64,000 nt of DNA. Source: Clusia tigrina. Taxonomy: Eukaryota > Arthropoda > Insecta > Diptera > Clusiidae. Every line of letters starts with the position of its first letter. Positions within the stretch are counted from its first letter, which is position 1. This document shows positions 1 to 10,944 of this stretch, piece after piece. The notes beneath the pieces were generated by a model. That model worked only from the letters and a program-made list of their open reading frames with translations. It was not told the origin of the DNA and ran no database searches. The stretch spans positions 98,892,152 to 98,956,151 of the forward strand of contig OV050030.1 of the NCBI GenBank assembly GCA_920105625.2, in the 5' to 3' direction. The translations under genes were made by a program, and so were the position numbers.

Positions 1-163
1 AAAATTGGCTGGCGAAAGGGGGCGTTCGATGCGGAGTCATTTGACGTTATCTGGAAGTCAGCGTCTATTGAAGGCTAAACTGCAAGCAACATGGCTGTGG
101 AAATCGCTAAGTAGATTATGAAAGCATGTGATGCAGCGATGCCGCGAAGGTCCAACAATACAT
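1..163 (+). pseudogene. non-LTR retrotransposon fragment (pre-RT region)
   Basis: Frame 1 reads through with two in-frame stops (TAA near 76, TAG near 113). It gives a peptide containing FDVIWKSASIEG and IMKACDAAMPRR. The 'eaCdasMPRR' pattern is characteristic of the linker between endonuclease and reverse transcriptase in R1/LOA/jockey-type non-LTR retrotransposons. The fragment is cut on its right by the Helitron inverted repeat that begins at 164 and on its left by the window edge. Its clade cannot be fixed from about 54 codons. It may or may not belong to the same family as the RNase H piece at 63425-64000. Confidence 0.55.
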
Positions 164-2998
164 CAAGCTTGGCGATAAGTGGCTTACAGCTGACCGTTCA
201 CTGTTCTTAAATCTTGGAAAGATGTCGGTCCACTTACATTGAATAACAGCAATCGCAGATAGAAGCATTCTGTATTGTTCGGGTGAACAGTGTACAGACG
301 ACCCAACGCGTCACTGGAATACAAATTGTGATGTCCTTCAACTGCTTTACCTTTTTTGCGACGTTGAAACTTTTTAGCCGATGCATTCCATGTGTAGAAT
401 TTTGGTACCTCAGAATAAAATAGAGTTTTTGCAAAAATATCATCCTGGCACAATGAGTAAAATGCAGTTAAAGTTGTTGCCGGTGGAGCCAATGCTCTTG
501 CACGTACATTATCTGCTGTGAAGTACACGCGCTGTCCATTCTCGAGATGCACCGCCAAGTGTACTACTGTTGGATGTCGTTAATGGATTGGAAATGATAA
601 GATGCGCCATACTGCTTCATTACTGCTAATGTAGCATCCAAGTTTGTATTGCTTAATTTCATCGAGCGGTGCGGCCACATTGCTTACTCCGAAGACTGCC
701 ATGTCGCTTCCTTTGTTGACATATTTGCAAATGTATTTGACGGACTTTACTGAATTGCAATACTCAACATTTATGTGTGCTTTGAAGGAGGCAACGGTGA
801 ATATGGCACAACCCAACGATTATCGACTTCGACATCAACGTTTCGTACTTTCTTAATGATGGATTTGCCGCCATCCTGAACTGATCGCCGACGATACAGT
901 GGATATCCGTCATTGCCAGTGATGGTGTTTAAATTCGCGTGCGGTAATGTCATGGCGGTCCGAAGATGATTGTCCAGCTAACAGAAGTTCTTTAATTTCA
1001 TCCCATGTTGGATTGCATGTAAATGTGATGAACAAATCTGGACGACCATATGCGCGAACGTATGTCATCGCATCTTGTGTGTATTCATGCATGTGCCGTG
1101 GACTCCCCGTAAATGTTGATATGACCATTCTTCCCAATTCGTTTGGATTCACGTTACCATCATTAACGATTGCGTCTCGTAAATGGATGTACTCTTCAGA
1201 ACGCAACTCGGTTTGATTCAATCGAATATATAGGAGTCGTTCGCTTTCAATCTTCGCGTACATGTCGACGATATACTGATGGAACAATTGTCGACATTTC
1301 AGAATGTGGTTCTCAGCGTCTTGATGAATCATCAATCGATACGAATAATAATTCATGGCACTGACTTTCTTATTCGTTTCCTCGTCTGTTTGTGGATTTC
1401 TCATTTTAATATCCATCTTCACCTCGCCAAAGCAGAATCAGATACTGCAATCCGTCGTATAAGCTATGAGTATCGGACACTCGCTGAACGTCACCACTTC
1501 TCCGATGAAGAATTATGTTGCTCGATTCGAATTCTTCGCCAACTATCACGATCGCCACTTCATCAATTGTTGGTGCATGGAACTGTCTTTCGTGTTGGCC
1601 AATGAGCAATGTCTGCTCGAATTACAACTGCGTAGTCATCGGCTGGCATTCGTTTAATGGCGGTTTTAAGCATCTGAACTAATTCATTGTGTTGATCAAA
1701 AAGGGCTTGTAACGCAGCCACGATTTCTTGTCTAGTGCCCGCATTATAATGACATCGTTGTTCAATTTATTCATCACTGTTTGCCATGAAATAATTTTGA
1801 AGAAACCTGTGATCTGCGTCCTGGAATGGTAGAAGCGATCCGGCACGATAATAAATTTGCCCTTGGACTCTGAATGTTGGCATGTAATTTTCGCGCACGA
1901 TGTTCGTTGCACCGAACGATGTCATTTGGAAACATGAATTGTATTTGCGGATGTTTTCCAAGAAATGCTTCGACGCACGTGTAACACCTGATAGCAACGT
2001 TGATAGTGGTTCGGGTGGTGGATGTAATTCTGGCAGTTTAACTTTTCCATTGGCGCAGCACATTCCTGGCGTTTCATTCTTAAATTTGAGGGCGCTACAA
2101 TACATGCAAATTTTATCCATTTTTCCAATGGCAACACTTGGATGAAGACTGTAATTATTATTACTGTCATAATGGAAAGTACCAAGATTTAAATCAGCGT
2201 ACAGTGTTCGTCTTGATCGAGCTGTGCTTATTCGAATATTTTGCAGCCTTCTTTCCCGTTGTTCAGTTGTCTCAGACGAATGGGTCTCAGCGGCATGTAC
2301 TCGAAGATTTTCCAGTCTTAATGCTCGTCGCTCATCAGAGTAGTACGAATTCGATCAGTTTCCAGCCTTAATGCTCGTTGCTGATCTGATTCTGAGGCTC
2401 GTAATGCACTTTTCTTCCGTGCTTTAGGTGTAGATCGGTCAATTGCTTGTCGCTTTGGAGGCATAATTGTACTGGAACGACGTATTGTAGAGAATGAATA
2501 AAATATGCTGACGGAAACTACAAAAATTCAATTCGATTGAATTATTTATCTTCATTAATTTAACTCACAATGAAATGCACAAAACTATTCGAAAAAAACT
2601 CCTGAATGCGCCACTCACCTGGGTTATTCTGTGGCTAAAGTGCCGTGCCACTTGTGGCTAATGATGATGTTGTGGTTAGTTGATTGGCCGGTCCGCCGTG
2701 CCAGTTGAGGATGATGATGATAACGTTATTGGTCGGTTGCTGGCCTGGTTGCCTCGCCGATGATGATGCTGATGATGATTGATGTGCTTGCCATCGATGT
2801 TAATGTACTGGGGAGGGATTGCCCTTCACCCGTGATGATGATTACGATGATATGTTAGGTAAGGTTCGCCCTTCACCAAATTTGCGGTTGTAATGTTTGA
2901 GCTGCCAAAGCTTGAGCTGAAACACGAAAAAACTTCACAATAACAAAAGAACACAAACGGCCCAATAAATATTGCACGATGGCTCAGTTGCAAATGTA
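164..2998 (-). pseudogene. Helitron 5' part, left arm of head-to-head inverted repeat
   Basis: This is the reverse complement of 3603-6575 with only scattered substitutions. The right copy is 138 bp longer because it has two extra 69-bp repeat units. The piece encodes, on the minus strand, the Helitron leader, the repeat-rich N terminus, the Helitron_like_N (Rep) region (910-1422) and the motif KYICKYVNKG (580-816). It stops abruptly at 164 within the equivalent of 6575, so the helicase half is missing. All reading-frame breaks seen in the right copy are also here, including the stop after MANSDE and the same deletion near 2350. The duplication is therefore younger than the loss of function. 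Confidence 0.85.
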
Positions 2999-3602
2999 CG
3001 ACTAGAATACTAAACTACGACGAATTTACACAGCGAATTTTGACGTCCACATTCGTCGTTCGCCCCAATTGTGTTCCAAGTATAAAATAAAAGCAAAGCG
3101 AATAAAGCAAAGTAAACAAGTTTCACTTAAATAGAGTGTAAACAAAGTCAGTTATCTGCGCAATTAACGTTTCGAGTTTTGGGTGACATAAGAATTTATG
3201 TTAATTGAAAAATTAATGTCCGGCTCACATTGAACAGACAAAATTGAGAGTTTTCTTATATTTGGGAGCTGTTCAGATATGCCATCCCTAATGGCAGGCA
3301 ATATGCCATCCCTGATGACAGGCAATGTGAACATACTGTTCCCATACAAAGAATAGTAATAACAGCTGTTATTACTAAAAAGAGCAACGCAGTTTGTGTC
3401 ATGTGTTTTGTTTTCCTTTTGATAGGCAAAAGCAAATTTCGCCATTCGCGTTTTAGATCGCTCGAGTAAAGAAGTGCCAAAATTTTAAAAAAATAAAAGA
3501 AAGTGAGCCAAATAGTGATAGCAAACTACCAAAAAATATATAGTCCAAGAGAGCCAAGTTTTACAAGTGGCTTACAAATTATAACCTTTTTGTACAATAA
3601 AA
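2999..3602. other. non-palindromic spacer between the two Helitron arms
   Basis: This 604-bp sequence separates the two Helitron arms and has no inverted counterpart. It is AT-rich and contains a 24-bp direct tandem repeat (3281-3304 and 3305-3328, starting GCCATCCC). The minus-strand reading frame at 3164-3445 has no recognisable motif and I do not call it a gene. It could be flanking genomic DNA, a leftover of another element, or the real 5' flank of one Helitron copy. Confidence 0.6.
3281..3328. repeat. 24-bp tandem repeat x2
   Basis: Two adjacent 24-bp units beginning GCCATCCCT and ending CAGGCAAT(A/G)T. They differ at a few positions. Confidence 0.8.
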
Positions 3603-3771
3603 TACATTTGCAACTGAGCCATCGTGCAATATTTATTGGGCCGTTTGTGTTCTTTTGTTATTGTGGAGTTTTTTCGTGTTTCAGCTCAAGCTTTGGCAGC
3701 TCAAACATTACAACCGCAAATTTGGTGAAGGGCGAACCTTACCTAACATATCATCGTAATCATCATCACGG

Positions 3772-4283
3772 GTGAAGGGCAATCCCTCCCCAGTACATCA
3801 ACATCGATGGCAAGCACATCAATCATCATCAGCATCATCATCGGCGAGGCAACCAGGCCAGCAACCGACCAATAACGTCATCATCATCATCCTCAACTGG
3901 CACGGCGGACCGGCCAATCAACTAACCACAACATCATCATTAGCCACAAGTGGCACGGCACTTTGGCCACAGAATAACCCAGGTGAGTGGCGCATTCAGG
4001 AGTTTTTTTCGAATAGTTTTGTGCATTTCATTGTGAGTTAAATTAATGAAGATAAATAATTCAATCGAATTGAATTTTTGTAGTTTCCGTCAGCATATTT
4101 TATTCATTCTCTACAATACGTCGTTCCAGTACAATTATGCCTCCAAAGCGACAGGCAATTGGCCGATCTACACCTAAAGCACGGAAGAAAAGTGCATTAC
4201 GAGTCTCAGAATCAGACGAGCAACGAGCATTAAGGCTGGAAACTGATCGAATTCGTACTACTCTGATGAGCGACGAGCATTAA
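3772..4283 (+). pseudogene. possible spliced 5' exons of the Helitron ORF
   Basis: An ATG at 3772 opens a Ser/His/Gln/Asn-rich frame. At 3981-3988 there is a strong donor-like AGGTGAGT, and TTTTTGTAG ends at 4083. Removing 3983-4083 (101 bp) joins this frame in phase to the MPPKRQ start at 4137, which continues to a stop at 4281-4283. The agreement of both splice consensuses with reading phase is suggestive. It is not proof, and translation could simply begin at 4137. The frame then ends because a small deletion near 4262, also present in the left arm, shifts it out of the downstream Rep frame. The region could instead be captured host sequence. Confidence 0.35.
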
Positions 4284-4510
4284 GACTGGAAAATCTTCGA
4301 GTACATGCAGCTGAGACCCGTTCGTCTGAATCATCTGAACAACGAGAAGTGAGGTTAGAAACTTATCGAATTCGTACTACTCAGGCCCGTTCATCTGAGA
4401 CAATTGAGCAACGAGCATTAAGGCTGGAAAATCTTCGAGTACATGCCGCTGAGACCCATTCGTCTGAGACAACTGAACAACGGGAAAGAAGGCTGCAAAA
4501 TATTCGAATA
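4215..4510 (+). repeat. 69-bp (23-residue) coding repeats in Helitron N terminus
   Basis: Degenerate 69-bp units encode charged, helical 23-residue repeats of the form SSETxEQRxLRLENLR. The right copy has two more units (138 bp) than the left copy at 2250-2400. This accounts for the shift in pairing between the two arms (coordinate sums 6739 outside and 6601 inside). Confidence 0.75.
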
Positions 4511-6612
4511 AGCACAGCTCGATCAAGACGAACACTGTACGCTGATTTAAATCTTGGTACTTTCCATTATGACAGTAATAATAATTACAGTCTTCATCCA
4601 AGTGTTGCCATTGGAAAAATGGATAAAATTTGCATGTATTGTAGCGCCCTCAAATTTAAGAATGAAACGCCAGGAATGTGCTGCGCCAATGGAAAAGTTA
4701 AACTGCCAGAATTACATCCACCACCCGAACCACTATCAACGTTGCTATCAGGTGTTACACGTGCGTCGAAGCATTTCTTGGAAAACATCCGCAAATACAA
4801 TTCATGTTTCCAAATGACATCGTTCGGTGCAACGAACATCGTGCGCGAAAATTACATGCCAACATTCAGAGTCCAAGGGCAAATTTATTATCGTGCCGGA
4901 TCGCTTCTACCATTCCAGGACGCAGATCACAGGTTTCTTCAAAATTATTTCATGGCAAACAGTGATGAATAAATTGAACAACGATGTCATTATAATGCGG
5001 GCACTAGACAAGAAATCGTGGCTGCGTTACAAGCCCTTTTTGATCAACACAATGAATTAGTTCAGATGCTTAAAACCGCCATTAAACGAATGCCAGCCGA
5101 TGACTACGCAGTTGTAATTCGAGCAGACATTGCTCATTGGCCAACACGAAAGACAGTTCCATGCACCAACAATTGATGAAGTGGCGATCGTGATAGTTGG
5201 CGAAGAATTCGAATCGAGCAACATAATTCTTCATCGGAGAAGTGGTGACGTTCAGCGAGTGTCCGATACTCATAGCTTATACGACGGATTGCAGTATCTG
5301 ATTCTGCTTTGGCGAGGTGAAGATGGATATTAAAATGAGAAATCCACAAACAGACGAGGAAACGAATAAGAAAGTCAGTGCCATGAATTATTATTCGTAT
5401 CGATTGATGATTCATCAAGACGCTGAGAACCACATTCTGAAATGTCGACAATTGTTCCATCAGTATATCGTCGACATGTACGCGAAGATTGAAAGCGAAC
5501 GACTCCTATATATTCGATTGAATCAAACCGAGTTGCGTTCTGAAGAGTACATCCATTTACGAGACGCAATCGTTAATGATGGTAACGTGAATCCAAACGA
5601 ATTGGGAAGAATGGTCATATCAACATTTACGGGGAGTCCACGGCACATGCATGAATACACACAAGATGCGATGACATACGTTCGCGCATATGGTCGTCCA
5701 GATTTGTTCATCACATTTACATGCAATCCAACATGGGATGAAATTAAAGAACTTCTGTTAGCTGGACAATCATCTTCGGACCGCCATGACATTACCGCAC
5801 GCGAATTTAAACACCATCACTGGCAATGACGGATATCCACTGTATCGTCGGCGATCAGTTCAGGATGGCGGCAAATCCATCATTAAGAAAGTACGAAACG
5901 TTGATGTCGAAGTCGATAATCGTTGGGTTGTGCCATATTCACCGTTGCCTCCTTCAAAGCACACATAAATGTTGAGTATTGCAATTCAGTAAAGTCCGTC
6001 AAATACATTTGCAAATATGTCAACAAAGGAAGCGACATGGCAGTCTTCGGAGTAAGCAATGTGGCCGCACCGCTCGATGAAATTAAGCAATACAAACTTG
6101 GATGCTACATTAGCAGTAATGAAGCAGTATGGCGCATCTTATCATTTCCAATCCATGAACGACATCCAACAGTAGTACACTTGGCGGTGCATCTCGAGAA
6201 TGGACAGCGCGTGTACTTCACAGCAGATAATGTACGTGCAAGAGCATTGGCTCCACCGGCAACAACTTTAACTGCATTTTACTCATTGTGCCAAGATGAT
6301 ATTTTTGCAAAAACTCTATTTTATTCTGAGGTACCAAAATTCTACAAATGGAATGCATCGGCTAAAAAGTTTCAACGTCGCAAAAAAGGTAAAGCAGTTG
6401 AAGGACATCACAATTTGTATTCCAGTGACGCGTTGGGTCGTCTGTACACTGTTCACCCGAACAATACAGAATGCTTCTATCTGCGATTGCTGTTATTCAA
6501 TGTAAGTGGACCGACATCTTTCCAAGATTTAAGAACAGTGAACGGTCAGCTGTACGCCACTTATCGCCAAGCTTGCCAGGAACTAAATCTTCTTGAGAAT
6601 GATAAACATTGA
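4284..6612 (+). pseudogene. Helitron Rep (HUH endonuclease) region, broken
   Basis: Successive frames carry the Helitron N-terminal region. These are 4349-4972 (TFRVQGQIYYRAGSLLPF, stop after MANSDE), in-frame continuation to about 5175, 5130-5333, 5317-5829 and 5923-6612. Recognisable pieces are FITFTCNPTWDEI (Rep motif 1) and KYICKYVNKG (the catalytic Tyr/Lys motif). Between TAREF (about 5807) and TITGNDGYPLYRRR (about 5822) the family normally has some 80-100 residues including the HUH motif. Here they are absent. At least four frameshifts and two stops (4970-4972, and TGA at 6610-6612 in place of a Trp codon) inactivate it. The same breaks occur in the left arm where it overlaps. Confidence 0.85.
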
Positions 6613-8341
6613 GACACTGCACTCGCTGTTGCATCGAATTCTGCTCCACCACAGCAAATATGCACGTTATTTGCTATATTATTGACAACCTGCTTCCCAT
6701 CTAATCCAAAAGATCTTTGGGGAAAAATACAAGGACTACATGAGTGAAAATATTCTACATCGTTTCGGGGCTGCAAATCAAAATCCGGACCTTCAATTCA
6801 CATCGAACGTGTATAATGAGGCATTGATTTTGATTGAAGACATATGTTTGACAATCGCTAACAAGGCACTGGTGCAACTGGGAATGCCTGCTCCGAACCG
6901 ACCAGCAAACGATCTTTTCGATCTTGATTTGCAACGAGAAACACACTTTGATTTTGACGATCTGGGGACATTTGTTGGAAAAAATTTTCCGCAGTTGCTT
7001 CCAGAACAACACATTGCGTATGACAGAATTATGCATGCAATCAAAGAACAAAGCGGTGGACTATTTTTCATAGATGCGCCCGGTGGTACAGGCAAGACTT
7101 CTCTTCTTTCACTCATTTTGGCAACCATACGATCACAAAATAATATTGCACTGGCCATTGCATCATCTGGAATTGCGGCAACTCTTTTGGATGGTGGCCG
7201 AACAGCGCATTCAGCATTGAAACTGCCATTGAATTTAAAAAACACTGAGGCACCAACATGCAACATCAGCAAAAACTCTGGAATGGCGAAAGTACTCCAA
7301 ACGTGTCAAATTATCATATGGGATGAATGTCACAAGAAATCATTGGAAGCGCTTGATCGTACACTGCGACATTTGAGAGGAAACGCACGGATCTTCGGTG
7401 GCGCCCTCATTTTATTGTCTGGTGATTTTCGACAAACACTGACGGTTATACCACGTTCAACACCCGCTGATGAGCTTAATGCATGTCTCAAATCATCAGC
7501 TTTATGGCGTAATTTACAGAAATTGACTTTGAATACCAACATGCAACTACAACGGGATGCATCGGCTCGACATTTTGCAAAACAATTAATGGATATTGGA
7601 AATGGGAGAATGCAAATTGATGAATCTACGCAATGTATCACCTTGCCAGCAAACTGTTGTAAGATCACAGAAAGCATAAACGAATTGGTGCAAAAAACTT
7701 TCCCCAAACATTGCACAGAACTACAAAAATCATAAGTGGCTCAGTACGCGTGCTATATTAGCGGCCAAAAACATCGATGTCAATACCATCAACTTCAATA
7801 TTCAGAATGCAATACCCGGCGAAACGACAATATATAAGTCCATCGATACTGTGGTGAATCAAGATGAAGTTGTCAACTATCCAACTGAATTCTTGAACTC
7901 GATTGATTTGCCAGGCATACCACCGCAAGTTCTTACATTGAAAATTGGCGTACCCACCATTCTACTTCGAAACACAAATCCACCACGACATTGCAACGGA
8001 ACCAGACTCTCAGTCAAGAAAATGACGAACAATCTTATCGAGGCAACAATTTTGACTGGAAAATTCAAAGGTGAAGACGTACTGTTGCCACGTATCCCAA
8101 TGATCCCAACAGATATGTCATTCGAATTCAAACGTTTGCAGTTCCCGGTGCGACTCGCTTTCGCAATAACTATCAACAAACCACAAGGACAATCGTTGCG
8201 TGATTAAATTTGGACAATCGATGCTTCTCACATGGTCAGCTCTATGTGGCTTGCTCACGTGTCGGAAAACCTTCTGATTTAATCGTTTACGCACCAGATG
8301 GAAAAACAAAAAATATTGTGTATCCCACAGCACTTCAATAA
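6613..8341 (+). pseudogene. Helitron Pif1-like helicase domain, broken
   Basis: This is the superfamily 1 helicase half of the Helitron protein, which unwinds DNA during rolling-circle transposition. It includes Walker A APGGTGKTSLL (near 7080), motif Ia ASSGIAATLL, Walker B IIWDECHK (near 7315), and motif III GGALILLSGDFRQTLTVIPR. C-terminal motifs include AITINKPQGQSL and, in a shifted frame, HGQLYVACSRVGKPSDL, ending at TAA 8339-8341. The frame changes near 7725 and near 8205. It follows the Rep part with one TGA between them. No second copy exists, because the left arm ends before this domain. Confidence 0.88.
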
Positions 8342-8510
8342 ATATACATTTGTAACGAAACGCTGCAATGTCACAATTTTTTCGAAATGAACAAAATCAG
8401 TAAAATGTATCAAAATGAATTGAATATTTGTATAATGTCTTTCCTTCAAATTTATTTATTTAAACTACTCATCCGATTTCAAAAATTCTTTGACCAGCTG
8501 AATGCTACAC

Positions 8511-8531
8511 CCCCCCCCCCCCCCCCCCCCC
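8511..8531. repeat. poly-C tract
   Basis: An uninterrupted run of about 21 C lies in the Helitron 3' untranslated part, about 40 bp before the terminus. Its length is likely to be assembly-sensitive. Confidence 0.9.
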
Positions 8532-8570
8532 TACAATTCAGTGTTATCGAAGCGCACCGGGTACAGCTAG

Positions 8571-10190
8571 TTCCTCATAAAAAGCGATAATAAACCGCTA
8601 ACATACCTTTTTGCAATGAACCTTTCTTTCTCTAAAATAACAAGAATTAGGCTTGACCTCGAGGAATTCGATTTTGAAATAGAATATATCAAAGGTAAAT
8701 ATAATTGCGGCGCAGATGCATTATCTCGCATTGATTTCGGGCAAATCAAGCGACTCAAAGAAGAAAACTCTGCTATCATACAAATGATCACAAGGTCCAA
8801 GTCTAAAAACGCACCCCCTAACACTAAAATCACACAAACCGAACAAGACGTTACACAACATATGTATAACACAATTACAAGTCAAAAAGAGAAAAAGTTA
8901 CCTCGCCTTACATATACAACAAAACGGTGCACTATAAATAAAAAATTTAAAGAATCCTCAAAGTTATTGTTATTCCATGGAAAGAAAAAAATATTTAAAC
9001 TTGATACAAAAGATTTTGTTGCTCATGAGAAAATTGCGCTAGATCCATTACTACTCAAACTTGAAAAAGCAGTTGGCAATAATAACTTTAAATGTATAAA
9101 GATCGCGATCAATGGCAATTTGTTTAAACATACTCGTATTGATATAGAGGAATTTAAAAAGGTAGGTAACAAAATCTTAAAAAAGGTAACAATTGGCATA
9201 ACACCAAAGATAACCAAAATCACTTCACCAACACTAAAACTGGAAATACTTCAAAAATATCCTGACGACCCTACATTCGGAGGACATCCAGGTGTCACAA
9301 GATAGTTATAAAAAATTAGACGACAATGCACATGGAAAAACAAGCCTCAGACCTGAAGTCTTATATTAAAAATTGTGAAAATTGTAAGAAAGGTAAAAAT
9401 AGCAAAGAACCCTTAGTACACCAGCAACCGCTTTGAACGTTGTTCAAATCGATACTATAGGCCCACTTCCTAAATCGTTTAACGGGAATGAGAACGCTCT
9501 CACAATAATTTGTGATTTATCTAAATATCTAATAACAGTAGCAATACCCAGCAAGCCAGCAAACATAGTATCCAAAGCTATAGTAGAAAATGGCATCTTA
9601 GTTCACTGACCCATTCAACAGATACTAACGGACATGGGTACCGAATATAAAAACAAACTCTGAAGAAATATGTAAATTATTAAAAATAGAAAATAGAACA
9701 TCCACCACATATCACCACCAAACACTAGGTACGATAGAACGTTCACACAGAACATATAATGTATACGAGTACATGGTCATATATTTCAACAAATAAGCTA
9801 GACTGTGATCATTGGCTTAAATACTTCACATATTGTTACAATACAACTCCTTCAACAACTCATGGCTACACACCTTTTGAGCTAGTTTTGGGTAAAACCC
9901 CTGTACCTTATGACTTCATATTAAATGCTAAAGTGGATCCAATTTATAATATATAAGACTATAAAGCAGAATTTTAATTCAAATTACAAAAAGCTCAGAA
10001 AAGAGCAGCAGAATTATTAGAAAAGGCAAAAGGAAAGACAAAAGAAATGTATGATAAACGAGCCAAGCCACAGAGTATTAAACCAAAAAATATGGTATAC
10101 CTTAAGGATGAAACCAGCCACAAGCTCGACAGCATCTTATACAGGTCCATATAAAGTCATAGAAACAGATAATTTTGGAATTTTTTTTTG
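8571..10190 (+). pseudogene. 412/mdg1-like Ty3-gypsy pol, 3' half (RNase H tail and integrase)
   Basis: The frame starts directly after the Helitron end with FLIKSDNKPLTYLF, the RNase H hairpin region. It continues with FDFEIEYIKGKYNCGADALSRI (joined here as family landmark) to a stop at 9303. In other frames come the integrase zinc finger (FGGHPGVT then IKNCENCKKGK, HHCC type), the core DTIGPLPKSF, ILTDMGTEYKNK, the TIERSHRTYN region with the catalytic Glu (about 9430-9770), and the C-terminal TPFELVLGKTPVPYDF part (9759-9956). Many stops and frameshifts are present. The style resembles 412/mdg1 elements. The 5' half is missing because the Helitron palindrome replaces it. Confidence 0.75.
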
Positions 10191-10550
10191 TCCTGCGCAG
10201 AACAATAAAATAAGAACAATAGTATAAGAATAATGATATAAGAACAATAGTATAAAAATAGTAGTATAAAAACAATAGTATAAAAACAATAGTATAAGAA
10301 CAATAATATACAAATAAAAGAATTTGCACATGTACAAATATACAATAATACAAAAATACGACTTAATAAATCTACAATATGACCAATACCTGAACAAATT
10401 TTTATAAAGATATAAGCACAAGAACATACAAATTTATCAAATGTATATAAAAACTTACATTAACAAAAATAACGAACACCTACTTCATTTTACAGCATGA
10501 TTATCCAAATCAATTCAATTTGCATGATCAGGCTTTGAAAACGGGAGAGG
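10191..10550 (+). other. 412-like 3' untranslated region with tandem AT repeats and polypurine tract
   Basis: 10200-10320 is an imperfect tandem array of ACAATAGTATAAAA-like units. The rest is AT-rich with no coding frame. It ends in a purine-rich GAAAACGGGAGAGG that abuts the LTR start at 10551, as expected for a plus-strand primer tract. Confidence 0.6.
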
Positions 10551-10923
10551 TGTAATGACCGTCAGTAAAAAGTAGGTAATCATCAAAACACAACTAAACC
10601 GTGCCATAGCATTGAATATTATGGCACTGCTTTCTTTATGTGACTGTGAAACAGATGCCTATCGGTAATTCTAAACCTTTTGACATAATTCGGAAATATG
10701 TGAGACAGATGTGAATTGGTAATTCCAAACGTTTTGACATAGTTCGGAAGTATGTCAGTAACACATTGCTCACATATGCGGTTACGGTTTGGTTTGTTCT
10801 CAATAATATATAAGTAGAATATTTTATTAGTTCAATTACAATTAAGTATTCAAACGCTTCAGCTGTATACCGGTCCGTACTTATAAATAAATAAACTACA
10901 ATAATATAATATTCGGTCTTTCA
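10551..10923 (+). repeat. 3' LTR of the 412-like gypsy element
   Basis: It starts TGTAATGACC immediately after the polypurine tract and most likely ends ...GGTCTTTCA at 10923. It contains a TATA-like ATATATAAG near 10807 and AATAAA near 10888. No matching 5' LTR is in the window, so the right end is a judgement. Confidence 0.6.
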
Positions 10924-10944
10924 ATAATAGTATAAGTAGATGTA

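Larger units (their letters stand above)
3603..8570 (+). mobile_element. Helitron, nearly full length, inactive
   Basis: This rolling-circle transposon encodes a Rep-Pif1 helicase protein on the plus strand. Its 3' end is set at CTAG (8567-8570): Helitrons end in CTRR and insert before T, and the next base is T. The interrupted gypsy RNase H reading frame also resumes immediately at 8571. The 5' TC terminus is not identified; 3603 is only where homology to the left arm begins. The 3' untranslated part (8342-8570) is AT-rich and holds a poly-C tract. The coding region carries several stops and frameshifts and lacks the HUH segment, so it is not autonomous. Confidence 0.85.

Noticed and set aside
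3164..3480. Minus-strand frames in the Helitron spacer
   Set aside because: Short, low-complexity composition and no recognisable domain. Kept only as an unclassified spacer.
3603..3620. Helitron 5' terminus starting with TC
   Set aside because: 3603 marks only where the two arms start to match. No TC end next to an A with supporting flank could be identified.
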